Shown here piece after piece: positions 10,411 to 22,700 of a stretch of DNA of 64,000 bases. The DNA comes from Massariosphaeria phaeospora (lineage: Eukaryota > Ascomycota > Dothideomycetes > Pleosporales). Position 1 is the stretch's first letter; the number at the start of each line of letters is the position of its first letter. The DNA lies in the NCBI GenBank assembly GCA_011032825.1, contig JAADJZ010000013.1, positions 992,001-1,056,000 on the forward strand, read 5' to 3'. The notes under the pieces were generated by a model. The model had not been told where the DNA came from, searched no databases, and worked only from the letters and a program-made list of their open reading frames with translations. The translations under genes and the position numbers were made by a program.

Positions 10411-12446
10411 TCAGCTAGGCACGCCCTCGTAGTCCCACCCACCAACATTCCGCCTCCGCCTCCCCCTCTTATCCTCCCGGCGGTTCGCCGCACACTTGAC
10501 GAAAAACGTCAGTGCCGCACACACGAAGATGATCACAGCCGCGACTGTCGGCACCACGACGATTCGCAGCCGATTCGTATCGGTGGGAGGGTCGTACGGA
10601 CACGTGCCGTTGACCTCGAGGACCCAGCAGTCTTGTACGTCGAGGCTGTTCAGGTTAAGAAAGACGGGTTCGGTGGTGTCGCGATGTTGGGTGGAGGGAT
10701 GGGCTCGGATGGCGGAAAGCAAGTGGGCGTTTTCCAGCGCGGTGTGGGGGACGCTGAAGACGAGGCCGGGTGGGCAGGCGGTTTCGCTGGCGGGATAGGA
10801 TGCGGTGGAGAAGGAGATATCCCAGCGATAGGGGTTGGCGGGATCCTGGCATGCGGCGCGGTGCTGTGAGTCGCAGTCTGCGGTTTGCCAGCGGCCAGGA
10901 TACCTGATGGTGTCCATGACGGCGCAACGGTCTTTCTGAGAGCCTTCAGATGCGGATGCGTTGAGGGGTTGGCCAGGAGCCCATGTCCAGAGAGTGGAAT
11001 AGACGAAGGCGGCGTAAGGTGCGACGTTCTGGTCTGCTGTGGCACCGGAAAGGGTGCTGTTGGTCCAGGGAGAAATGCCGCATGAGGTGAGATTTGTGAC
11101 GGCGGGGATGGGAGATAATTTATCCGGGTCTGCAGCGAGATCAAGGTTTGGTACGACGGATAGGGCCCATGAGGAGTTTGTGTTGGGTGTTATGGTGTCT
11201 TCAGAGGGTGAGAATATGCATCCTGATGTTACACTGCCCGCGGTATTGAACGTCGTGTTTCGGTATTCGAGAAATGTTCCTAGAGCAAAAATTGTACTCA
11301 ACTCAGGCTCTAGGTTATACTCCGCCATCTGAGGGTCCATGGAGCCAAAGCTAACTACCAACCTATGGTACTTCTTGAATTCCACATACGCCTCAGTGGG
11401 CCAACCGTCCTGTGTGACCAGGTTGCCATTTGAACCTACTGACGTTTGATAGTAGCCAGCCGCTGGAAGTGTATTCCAGGCTCCGTCTAACCAAGTCCGG
11501 TTGAGCTTCTCCCGATCTTCTCGTAACATTTGCGATGTATAGAGTTCCTCGGTGAGATTTCGCTGAAAAATATTAGTGATCAGATGGCTCGAATTAGGCA
11601 GCTGTCCTGAAGGAGGCTGCTGGGCGGGCGCATCTGATGCAGTAGATGAAGCTGCAGAATGTATGTTGAGGATGAGAAAGGTGAATAGCGCATCCGTTGT
11701 GGTGGCCGTTTTGTCAACGAAGTCGTTGAAAACACCGGTGAGAAAGTCTAGAGTCATCTCAGAGGTGCATTTGTAGTTTCCAATCTGCATTAACACGTTG
11801 TTCTCGTTTATGATAGACGGGGATGCTGTTTTAGCCGCCGTCGATGATAACATGGAAATGTGCGATACCGTTGAAGACGGTACATCAGATAAGACTGCGG
11901 AAGGTTGTATACTCGAAGAGAACAGCGACTCTTCTTGACGAGGTCTTGCATTGTTACCCCCTTCTACCGGTGAGGACGTGGGAAGAGTCGTCTCACTTGT
12001 GAAGAGCAGCGAGAGATCGCTCGGCCTTGGCTGTTCTGGGGTAATGGATATCGCAGCAGCAGCAACAGTCGACGAGACTTGCTCGGCATGTGGAGGTACC
12101 TCGACCGGACACAGACTCCACACCGAACGGGTCGGATCCCAGTAAACATCAACCTGGAACCTTCGGAAGCCGACGGCTAGCAAGTTGGAGAAGCATTTTT
12201 GAAATGCCGCATTCTCGTACTGATTGTGCCCGAAGCAAGCCGAACTCAACGAAGCCGCCGGTACGGTGAGATAATTGATCGGCACTCGGAGCCCAACATC
12301 TCGCTGCGTCTGTTGCCTAGATTAGAACGTGGCTTTGGATCTGCGGGACAGGGCATAGCGAGATCAGGTGGTCTCAGACGTACTCTGAACGCTTCATCCC
12401 AGGGCTGCCTTAAAAGGGCAGCTTGGTCTGGCGTGTACAGGGACAT
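10411..12446 (-). CDS. MTC6: MTC6-like telomere-capping maintenance protein
   Basis: Fungal family named for S. cerevisiae Mtc6 (maintenance of telomere capping 6), a membrane protein of poorly known biochemistry. Two exons on the minus strand, 12446-12384 and 12309-10411, give 653 aa. The 74-bp intron has donor GTACGT and a CTAAT branch shortly before CAACAG. It joins MSLYTPDQAALLRQPWDEAFR to TQRDVGLRVPINYLTVPAA, the family's characteristic N-terminus. The PINYLTVP and FRRFQVDVYWDPTRSVWSLCP segments are the strongest identifiers. The middle has many N-glycosylation sequons and cysteines, consistent with a lumenal or extracellular domain. One membrane helix (about 603-626) precedes a basic tail (RREDKRGRRRR). 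A direct telomere role for this copy is not shown by the sequence. Confidence 0.88.
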
Positions 12447-15400
12447 GAAGGATCACCGAGATGACCTCGCTAGGATAGGTAATATGGACATGAGATATGA
12501 TCCCTCGAACAAATACGTCAAAGCGAGATGATTAAGAGTGCATAGCTGATGCGGAACAGTGGTGGTGGTGATGGTTGATGGTTGATGCTGTAGGGATGTG
12601 ACGTTTGATCGGCAGCCAACGAGGTCTTTCGGAGAAACCCAAGCACGTGATGTGCTACGAAGAAAGCCCGATTGGCCTCCGGATAATATAAAGTAAGCCT
12701 TCACCACGAACTGACGCCTTCGCAGACGCTCCTCCATCACCATTTGGTTAGCCGCACATGTGTTTGGAGGAGATGAAGCAGTGGCTTGCATCCACCCCAG
12801 GACGCCGCCGTCGAAAGAGGCTGCTTAGAGACCGCCACGACGATATGCTCCTAATCTAACCCCCACCCGACCTGGATGCCACGCTGCTCCACAGATACAT
12901 ACAGCTATAAGACAAGTTGTTAAGCTGCGGGATCCTGACACCGCTGCTCCAGGGTGTTGTCTCCCTCCCCAGCAGCACGTCTCGTACGCCGTGGCAAGCG
13001 AGCCACCTTGCCGCGAGCAACGCAACTCGGACATGGCACAATGCCCGACCCCCGTCGCAACGGCAGCGCAACAGGCAGTTGGAAACGCCGCCGTGGGCCA
13101 GCGACCCAGAGCAAGGGTTCACAACGGCCGGCCGCGGTCTGTCACTGGGAAGAGTGCTGCCACTTGCCGCTTTGCAACACGGATCGCGCAAGCCCGGCCT
13201 CCCCGTCCCTCGAATCTCGACACACAGACCGACAACGGCACCGCGCCCGGTTTTTCATCTTTGGTTCCCGTCGCTTCGGGCGGCTGCCCATGCGCCCGTG
13301 TCTCCCTCGCTGTTGGGTACGATGTGCTGTGGGGAAGAGGAATACGGAACGTGCATCATCTCGCACGTCTCCTCGATTTTCTTACTACTTACAGCATCTG
13401 CGGACGGGACAACCCGTTGCGACCTGCTATCTAGGGAAGCCTGCCCCAAAACCTGGGGTTTTGTTTTTTCTTACGCCCGCCTGCTACAGGGCTTCTGCAT
13501 ATACGGTGCGGCGAGGGCAGGAAGTTTTCTGGGTCGCCAGAATTGCAGTTTGGGGCAATGAAACTCGACGATTCCTCGTGATCCACAATTCTTAGTTGCG
13601 GGCATTTGAGGGACGGCAAGCATCGGGGGTTGAACTGGGTATCTGGGTTGCTTACTAGCTCACCTCTTTGATCGTGGAAGACATTCTGCTCTGCATGTCA
13701 GGTCAGCTAACGCCTGGTTTCTCACGACCACACCCACCACGCCACTGCCGCCACGCCTCAACCCTACTCTCAACACGGCATCTTGCACTACCTATCTAGG
13801 CAAGCAGCTCGCAGCCCACACGTGCTGACCACGTTTTCCTCTGCGCCACAAGGACCCATTTTCCGCCCGCCCGCACCGGATTCGCATTCGCTAATCATGA
13901 TTCGAATTACCAGACCTGACTGCGCAGTACTCCGTACCACTGCGGGTTAGACACATACGCTGTGGCGCCGGCGAGAATTGCGGCGCAGGATTCTGACCTC
14001 AACCTAAAGTATGTATCCGTAGGATGGAATGGAACGGCTGACAGTATCCGTACCGCCACACCGCGATTGCGATCCACGCTACCAGCCACACCAGCTAGCC
14101 AGCCACAAAGACACGGATACGGACACGGAGCCGGCACAGAAGCCAAATTCTTTTCTTAGCACCACCCTAACCCCACCCAACTACTCCCCAACCTCTGCCT
14201 AACTAACCTAGTCCGATTCGATTCGATTCAGTTCGATTTGATTGACCGACACTTACTTTTTCCCGCCGAAAACCCCAATTCAACCAGACACAGGCCCGTG
14301 TTTCAACGATTTCTGGAATGGGGGCTTGCTGCTGTGAACTGAACTGAACTGGTGGTTCCATCACAACGACCGAGGAAAGCTGTATTTTGGACCTTGGGCT
14401 CAACAATATGGTCAGCTAGGTATGGACTCCGTACTTTACTGTTACACATGTAGGTACCCATCTATCTGCCGGATTGCATCGCATCGCATTCGCATTCGCA
14501 CACTTTTCCCTCTGCTCTGCTGCTCCGCTACTCCGCTGCTTATAGACGGACCGGCGAATCGAATCGAGTCCCATGCTCCCGGAAAAAACTCCAACAACGT
14601 CTTGATCCCATCCCATGCCGTCCCGCGTCTTGACTTGAAACTGACCCATCCCATCGCGTACCGATTCCGCTACCTAGCTAGGTACAGAGTAGTCTACCGT
14701 CATCGTTTTCCTGTCCCAAAGACGCTGCACATGTAGGTAGGTAGTACGTAGGTAGACAGACAGACAGCCGGCGGCTCAGGTAGGCAGATGCGCAGGTACG
14801 ACAAACGTAAGTACGTTCAATTCAATCTAAGTGCCTGGCTAGCCCTATATTCGCTCTGTCGTAGGTGGGTGCTGAGCTGAGCTGTAGCTGCAAGTTAAGT
14901 TTCGCCTTGATTTGATTTCAGTTGATCTGATCGGACCACGGAAACGTGGACGGAGCTAAGCTAGCCTAGCCTAGCCTAGTTTATGTGAGGTGAGGAGACG
15001 GGCCGTTGGGTAGGTGGGTACGTAGGTACGTCGTTCGGCATGTGGAAGTGGCAGTTCAGTTCAGTTCAGTACAGTTGAAGCCAGTTTACAGCAGGTAGAT
15101 ACTGCATAGTGCGTAGTGTAGTTAACGATCAGGCAATCAGCGGCAAACCCAAAGCCAAAAGTCCAAGCCAAACAACCGTCCAACAACCCGGTTGTTCATC
15201 TGAAGTCAACTCGCGTGCTCCAAGTCTTGATAGTATCTAATCACGACGTGGATCGGTTCAAGGGTTCAAAATCAGCCTTCATCGAGTTGAGTTCAACGAA
15301 TGATTCGATGCGATTGATTATTTCAATTCCTCACGCGCTCTCGCGCTGCGCTGGCTCTCTCCCGGGGGTATTACACTGAACCAACCAACCAACCAACCAA

Positions 15401-16035
15401 ACCAACCATCCATCCATGTACCTAACCTACACTACACAGAGCGCTCGCTCCATACCAGTAGAAAAATCGTGAGAAACCCAGAACCACATCATAGCAATGC
15501 CCAAACCCATGCCCATGCCCATACATAGCCCCAGCCAAAACGCCTGCTAAGTCAACCAGGGAGGATAGGAAAGAAAGCGCTTACATGAAAAAAGAAAGAA
15601 ACAAGGAAGAAATCGACCTCGGTGCTTTTTTGCGCGCGTAATTCCTACATGGTATGGATGGGGAGGAGGTTGTTCGGGTATCTATCTATCTATCTATCCA
15701 TCCTTCTATCGACGCAATGACATGACCGTACAGAGTTTACGAGGCAAGTGAAGATGGATCGAATCGGTGCGGGGCTTGTTTTCGATGCGCCGAGAAGACG
15801 AGAGAGGCTGACATGGCAGGACATGACACGAGGCAGAAAGGCCGGTAGAGCTGAGCTGCGGACCATAGACGAGGGTAGTGCAGTCGAGGCGGGCATATAT
15901 ACAAGAGCGACCTTCGCAAGGCGCAAAGGGAGTTGTGGATGTAGGTAGAAGCGCCATGTGAGGTGGATGCTGCGAGTCGTACTGTACAAGAAGAGCATGT
16001 GTTGCGTTATTCAGCAGATGTATGTGTTGCGTTAT
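12447..16035. other. Intergenic, 3.6 kb, low-complexity
   Basis: No recognised gene. Between 12,917 and 13,600 several long frames overlap on both strands, which indicates a stop-poor GC-rich tract and not a gene. From 13.7 to 15.7 kb the sequence is dense in short direct repeats: GGTAGGTAG near 14735, CTAGCCTAGCCTAG near 14960, GTTCAGTTCAGTTCAG near 15050, an AACC repeat near 15380 and ATCTATCTATCTATCC near 15682. It lies downstream of flbD and upstream of MTC6. Confidence 0.5.
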
Positions 16036-16045
16036 TCAGCAGATG
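15997..16045. repeat. 25-bp-period tandem duplication over the flbD stop codon
   Basis: A 24-nt unit containing GCGTTATTCAGCAG occurs at 15997-16020 and again, identically, at 16022-16045. The second copy contains the flbD TGA stop (16036-16038 on the minus strand). The first copy would supply a second TGA in equivalent sequence, so the duplication is neutral for the protein. Confidence 0.85.
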
Positions 16046-17274
16046 TGCATCAGGTTCATCCTGTTGTCCCGAGGCCCGTCCCGCGGTGAGACAGGCGCGC
16101 TGCTCGCCTCGACTAGCTGGCCGGATCGGGCAAAGGGCGACGGCAGATGCCTGGAGGCCGGGCTTGCGCTAGTCGGGGACGGTAAGGGCAGGCGGCCAGG
16201 CTCTGCGACCGTGATGAACGCGGGCAAAGGCCGCTGGTCCGAAGGCAGTGGCGCAGACTTGGGGAGGGAGTGGTGGTGGTGCACCAGTTGGGGAGCCGGC
16301 TGTGTGAGCAGCTGGACCCTCTCAGGCTGGCTGTAGTTGGGCTCTCGCGACGAAGACGCTGGGCCAGCCGAATCAGTGCGTTGGAGGGGAGGGAGCTGGA
16401 CTGATGTTCGGCGTCTGTAGCGGTCGTAGTGTGCAGAGTGGTCGTCGTCCTCGACGGCAAAGCCGGATTGCGGTAGGTGACGGGTGCTAGAACTCCTCCG
16501 CTCTTCCCGGGTGCCAATGAACGGCGCAAGAGTGAGGTCAAGAGGAGATGCTGCTCCACGAGGTGAGCGCGATTCGGAACTAGTGTCTGTGATTAGAGAC
16601 GGCGCACCATCAGCTGAGACCACCGAGTAGCCGGACGGTGAGGGCATGGGCGTCTCGAAACCTCGTCCCCGAGCTACGGCTTGCGCATGGCCGTAGGGTT
16701 GCAGCTCAAGCGGCGGAGGCCGTGATCCAGGATATGGCTCATAGCCTTGTGGATGAGGTAACTTCAGAGAGTGTGGTGAGTGGAGTGATGTATTCAACGA
16801 AGGTCGTCTTGAGTCAGGGTATGATTGCATGCCGTGGAAGGAGTGCAGTGTAGAGGCGTCATCCTGGTGATGTACGGCCGGGGGATAGTGGTAGCCAGAG
16901 TGTGACATATTCATCTGATCGTGGTCTTGCTGGCCTGGTCGGTCTGGGTTTCGTTTCCGTCGATTCTGACCGCCATTCCACCAGTTCTTCACTGCGTTGT
17001 CGCTGCGGCCCTTGAGTCGTCGTGCAATTTCAGCCCATCTTTTCCCCATCTCTGCAACTAGTTTCTCGATCAACTCTCCCTCTTCAGGTGAGATCGGTTC
17101 ATGGTTGAGAGTTGGCTTAAGATTCTGATGATAGCGCTCCCGGCATTGCTTGGGTGACCGGGATCCGATGTCGGTCGAGATGCGGACCCAGTTATGAGGG
17201 CCATTGCGCTGCACAAGCTGAAGGAGCCATGCATCTTCTTGGTTGGTCCAAGGACCTCGGCGGTGGGCAACCAT
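16036..17274 (-). CDS. flbD: Myb-domain transcription factor, FlbD type
   Basis: Two-repeat Myb protein resembling FlbD, which in Aspergillus acts in the switch from vegetative growth to conidiophore development. From the ATG at 17274 it is 412 aa. Repeat 1 is RRGPWTNQEDAWLLQLV ending in SPKQCRERYHQNLKP. Repeat 2 is EPISPEEGELIEKLV with GKRWAEIARRLKGRSDNAVKNWW; both recognition helices are intact. The rest is Pro/Ser/His-rich and disordered, with no other domain. I chose 17274 because the family similarity starts at MVAHRRGPW. The frame stays open upstream to another ATG at 17478, which would add 68 residues of unrecognised sequence. The gene is intronless as read. Confidence 0.9.
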   Translation of the reverse strand: MVAHRRGPWTNQEDAWLLQLVQRNGPHNWVRISTDIGSRSPKQCRERYHQNLKPTLNHEPISPEEGELIEKLVAEMGKRWAEIARRLKGRSDNAVKNWWNGGQNRRKRNPDRPGQQDHDQMNMSHSGYHYPPAVHHQDDASTLHSFHGMQSYPDSRRPSLNTSLHSPHSLKLPHPQGYEPYPGSRPPPLELQPYGHAQAVARGRGFETPMPSPSGYSVVSADGAPSLITDTSSESRSPRGAASPLDLTLAPFIGTREERRSSSTRHLPQSGFAVEDDDHSAHYDRYRRRTSVQLPPLQRTDSAGPASSSREPNYSQPERVQLLTQPAPQLVHHHHSLPKSAPLPSDQRPLPAFITVAEPGRLPLPSPTSASPASRHLPSPFARSGQLVEASSAPVSPRDGPRDNRMNLMHIC

Positions 17275-19677
17275 TATGTGGGGTGCGGTCCAGGCCAAAG
17301 GCTCTGGAGAACGTATCGGAAGAACTTCTTGCGACAATGGCAAAAGCTCCGTGTGTCGATGTCCACTCAGATATTTTGGATGCTGAAGGTTTCCTACTGT
17401 TGAACGGGTCAGTTGTGGTCGTTGCCAGGTAAAGCTAGAGGCGAAGCCTTGTGATGTGAAGCGATTTAATGCAGCCATTTTGGTATGTGGTTTCTGACGA
17501 TACAAGCTCCTCAGGAAGGAACACGGTCGTAATATCGCAATGTACAGTGGGAGGTTGAGGAATGTATTTGAAACGTAGGAGAATTTGGGGTTGAAATACG
17601 GTACGGGACGAAACGGCGGAACGATGATGCAACGGGATGGGCGATGGGACTAACTTACCAGGGAATACTGAGATCTGGGCAACGCTCGAGGTAGCAACCG
17701 TGGTTCAGAGGACTGTAAGTCAAGGTAGGGTCGTGTCAGTGGATGGATTGGGGTTGACGGGCTTGGGAGGTTCCGCGGTAACGTGGTCGGCCAGAAGACG
17801 TGGGTCCCAGAGGAGTATATATTGAGCGGCGGGGAGCGGGTAGTGTGATGGTCGCGGGCGCCAAGATGGTGGTGGGAGGAGTTATTGACTTGTTCGGGAC
17901 AGATACGATGCGGTGCAAGGCCTCTGCTTTTGAGATGCGGCTAGGGCAAAGGGTAGGGTGTGTGCTCGACGGGATGCTGGGGGCGCTCGAGGAGCAAAGC
18001 TGGGAGTCGACAGTACGAATGGCGCTTGGGCTGATTGGGCGATCCGGAGAGGCGACGAGCCCTGAGAGAGGATGGACGAATGCGTGAGCTTGTGCAACGC
18101 AGCGGCGTGCTGGCCCGCGACTAATGTATCTAATGTCGACGACACCCTTTCTGGTGCCGGCTCGCGCAGCACACGCAGCCAGCCTGTTCCCAGCTCGGTG
18201 GACCAGATCGCCGGAATTGTGCGCTCCCTTGTCGCACATCGTCCATTTGGCTTGCGACCGGGGAGGCCTGGCGGCGGGAAAAATCAAGTCTCGCAAAAGC
18301 TCCTCTTCCAGTGCTGGCTCCTCTTGCCCTTGCAACGCTCGCGCTCGCTGGTGAAGCCACGGCGCCCAGCGGTCCCAGAAGACCCCGCCGCGGCTCCACC
18401 CATACGACGGTGCACCATCGCGCGCGAGCTCACGCCTCAGGAGCGCAGCGGTGGTTTGGCCGTCGATTCAAGGCCCGCCCGGTGGGCCCCACAGCAGACA
18501 GTCAAGCAGCTTGCTCATAGATACCCCCACCCGGCCAGCAGCGCGCTCACCCATGCTCAATTCTGCTGTCTGCAAGACGAAGCAGGCCTGCTGTCAGGGG
18601 AGCTTCAGCCAGCCGTGAGAACGACAGTCGACTGACTCCAGGGTCTGGGGGTGGAGGGGACCTGGACGTTCATTTCACGAGCTCGCCGTCTGCAGCCTCA
18701 TTGTGCTGTCCTCATCACCACTGAACAGGGCATCGAGACAACACCCCCCCGTCGTCCCCAGCCGCGCACTGCTCCAGCTGGCCTCTCCATTGCGGTGTGC
18801 GTCCGGCTGCGAGTGAATGGCGATGCTGGGTAGCCATGGACGGATCATAGCAGGCCGTCAACACGCACTCAAGCCTGGGCAGCCGGCCGGGAATGCCACT
18901 GGCCTCATGGCTCCAAGTCTCCGGGAAAGGCTCCGGCTCATCATCGCCAGCGTCACGTAGAGTGCTTGGACAGGCCGCGTTTTTCCCATGTCCCTGTTCC
19001 TGTCGGCTCTCCCTGGCATCCACGAGGGCCAGAAATAGGCCGGCGGCACACCTGCTCGCCATGTCACCTCTCACGCAGCCAGCGACCAGCAGCCAGCAGC
19101 TGTACGGGGTCGTCAGGTCGCCTCCAACACAGGGCCCTCGTGTTGTCGCGGCAAGAGGGCATCTGCGGCAGCGTCACCAGTCGCTCGTTGCGGTTTCGAC
19201 AGGGCCGGCGGCGGCGGGCGATCAAACGGGCGCTGAGGCTGGAGCATGGGCCGAGCCCAGATACTGATCGTCGAGCCCATCGGTAGGGGTTGGCGGTGGA
19301 CAGTGGAGCGCGGACACGAGGTCGGCGACCTGAAGTCTTGGAAGTTTGGGAGCATTGCACGCACACTAGTCGCGCCGCCTCCTTTTCGCGCTGTCGTTCT
19401 CCCGCAGCGCCCGACGCCCCGCTCTCCACCAGCAACGCTCACGCCGGCGCGATAACGCCCGGCGCGCAGACGATGGCCGTGCCTGTGTGTGCGCCATGGC
19501 GACGAGAGGATTCATGTATATATTATCGAGGGCAGCGAACGAGGGGGGGAGCGCGAAAGCGAGCGGAAGCGGCGGCGGTGGAGGCGGCGGCGGCAGGTCA
19601 CGGGCTCAGGCTCAGGCTCAGGGCTCACGTCTCAGGGCAGCCGTTGAGCACTTGGCTGCTATCTACCGATCAACCGG

Positions 19678-19740
19678 GCCGCTCAAGGCTCAGGCTCAAG
19701 CAAGCAAGCAAGCAAGCAAGCAAGCGCAAGCAAGCAGGCG
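19678..19740. repeat. CAAG tetranucleotide microsatellite
   Basis: A run of CAAG units (about seven uninterrupted, then GCAAGCAAGCAGG) lies between CT-rich and GC-rich sequence in the gene-poor region. Confidence 0.85.
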
Positions 19741-22700
19741 GGCGAGTGTGGGCGGCGGGTGTGTCCACTGCCCCGGGTTGGCTGCCAAACTGCGCCTTAG
19801 TCGCCCGCGCGGCCAATCAGCGGCCTGGGCGATGACGAGAGACGAGACGAGACTCTCGAGTCTGAACTGGCCGCTGGCAAACGCTCCAGGCGTCGGGCCC
19901 GCCAGCTTCCACGACGTTTTTCTCGTGCCCAGTGCCCAGTGCCCAGCGTGCCCACCGACTGACTGCCGCCGCGCAGTGCAGTGCGCACCACCACCACCAG
20001 CCGCCGCAGCCACTCGCCCGCGCGTCAGCCAGATCCAGCGGCCGTGGTTGGAAGCGGGCATCGTTGACGAAGACGCGCCGCCTCTCTCTGCCAGCGGACA
20101 CGTTTGCTCGCAGCCCAGCGCCCGCATCCCGCATCGCGATTCGAGCCCACCAGCTGGCTCTCCAGACCGTCATTTGCATTTCCTGTTCTGACGACCCAAC
20201 AGCACCCAGCAGCAGCCTCTCAGGCCCCTCGTCTGCCGTCCTGTTGACCCAGCAGCCCAGCATGCTGCAGGCGGCACGCTACGGGGCCTGGCAGACACGG
20301 GCGCGTCTCCATCCTCCTCCTGTGCTCTCCCATACAGCACCGTGGGGTGCGTGTCCTGTACAGTGTACACTCGCCCCTCGTCTTCGTCGTCCCGCCGACG
20401 CCCGCTTCACCTCCGCAAAAATAGACACAGCCTTGTCGGTCCCCTCGCGGTGAAACAGCAGCAGCAGACGCCCCTGGCCGTGCAAACCCTCTCCCCCACG
20501 CGACGCTCTGTCGGTAGCCGCAATTCAGGCAGAATGCACTCGGGACGCGGGCAAAGGGCAGCCGCACAGTGCAGTCGGTGGCTGGTCGGCGGAGTCCCCG
20601 AGCTGGCGGTCCAGGGCGTGCTGCTGCTGCTGTGGCTGGAGAGATCTGGGGTTGGTCTGGTTTCCGAGCTGCTGGCAGGGCGTCGCCACACGCGCCGCCT
20701 AGCGCCATTGGAATCGCTTCTTATCGCCTCTTACGCCTCGCGCGCGGGCCCAAGTGACTGGGGCAAGCGTTGAAGGGCGCTAGCGAGGAACGGCTCGTCT
20801 GGCTGTCGCCATTTTCCGAGTCAGTGGCCCGCACACGCCTGCGCACACTCTGGTCGCCGGACGTCCGCCGAAAGAGAGTCCTGCCTCTCCGCCTCTGTTT
20901 GGCCTGCTGCTGCGTCGACCTGGGAAGTGCGTCGCCCGCCGTGCCGCTCGAACTGGCCGTGTGCATGCGCGCCGCGGCCGATTCAGGAAACGTCGCCGTC
21001 CACTCCCGCCTAACCAATTCATCGTTCCAGCCTCCGCAACGGCTGTTCTGGTGCCTCTTCAGGACCGGCACGGCTAGGCGTGCTGTGCGAAAACGCGAGA
21101 CCGAGACCGAGGCGGCGAGGCCCTCGTGGCTAGCAGCACTGCAGTCGCGCGCTTGCCCACTAATCGCCCACCCAGCACATGAATCAGACCTTCTAACCTC
21201 AAAGGCCATATCCAGCAGCAACGGGCGCCAAGGCGTGAATATCGACTTGTTGACTTCACCATTGCAGGGTTCCAGGCCGTTATTCCCTGAGCGCTCAAAC
21301 AGGCTCCCTTGCGCCGACCAGGGACATGGCCTAGGGTGGTCATGCCTAGCTGCCCGCCCCGTCATGACCACGGCGCCGACGTGTGTGACGGTACGCAGAG
21401 CTGTCATATCCATCAGTCACACTTGCTCCTTCGCCGGAGCACCGTATGCAAGACCCACGACCGCAGACACATGTTCCCGGCCATGTCCCGAAGATTGTTG
21501 GTGGAACCCCACTGTACAGATGTCAGCCGCAGACTTAGCAAAGCACGCATCATCGGCCGCCATGGAGTCCATGCTGCAGATTCCCGTACTCTGGGACTAA
21601 CGGCGATTCCAACGATCCAATGCGGCTCATGTGGTGGTCAATGTGCTGTCTCAGCATCATTTCGCCCCGGAACCATGTTTAATTGTGGGTGGGATACCTT
21701 TCCCACCGACGTAGCCAATCGATGCACTTTCCTCTCGGCGGATCTGTATCACGGAGTGTTCTTGTCGCAGGCGGCCGAGGATCCTCGAAGGCTACACAAT
21801 GGCACCAGCGAGATGATGCTGCACTGGCACCCGATGCCAGACTCCTTGCGCAGTTGCATCGCGAATGTGTTCAACGCTGCCGCAATTTCCCAGAAAATAG
21901 GCCCCGCTCCTGACTAGTATGTACTTTGGTTGTGCTGGCATGGATGTCCCTCACCCCCATCATTTCGCACGGGCAAGATTCGTGCGGGAGGAAAGGGCCG
22001 CCCAGATTAGCAGGTGTTCTCCCGGACCTCTTCACCCATGACTCTGTCAACACGGTCCAAGTCCTACCGCCCGGCCGACCGACAACATGCGCGTCCCAAC
22101 TAGACTATGGTTTGTAACGGGGAGTGCAACAGCTCGCAAGACGCAAAGCTCCTGGATCCCACGGGCAGGGTAACGAGAACGTTGTGGTGGTGCACACATG
22201 CACCGTGACTCTCCCCTCCTAGACTGGTGCGTGGTACGACCAACGAGGTCGGCGAGGTAGATTCATGTAATGAAGCAGTGAAGAACACAAACGGACAGCC
22301 ACGGTAGCACGCTCACGACCTTCGTGTTCTCTACTCTGGGGGTACAGGTGTGGAGCACCCACCACATTTGCCATATCATGTATAGCGACACTCGGGCCAA
22401 AACGAGCGAGAGAATCCGATCCCGAGATCAATTGAGCGCGGCATCTATTTATTGCCGTCGCAAGGATCCCTTCGATTACTCCAGCACAAACTCAAATCGC
22501 GGATGAACGTTTCTGAACAGCAAGGGAGACCCTTCACCCATCTACCTGCCCTCTTCCGGGGTTCCGACAAATAACAATATTGACCAGCGCTGCGCTGCTC
22601 GCGCAAAAAGAGAAAACTGGGCTTAGAACAGGGATATCCCCGCCCAGATCGCCCCGATTTCAAGATTAACGAGCGCATGATCCGCACCCGACGCCAAACC

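Noticed and set aside
17736..18335. 199-codon minus-strand frame upstream of flbD
   Set aside because: Low-complexity, no known motif, and competing frames on the other strand.
20770..21600. 276-codon plus-strand frame, with a 230-codon frame on the opposite strand
   Set aside because: Starts at TTG, no recognisable domain, and both strands are open over the same GC-rich DNA, so chance is the better explanation.
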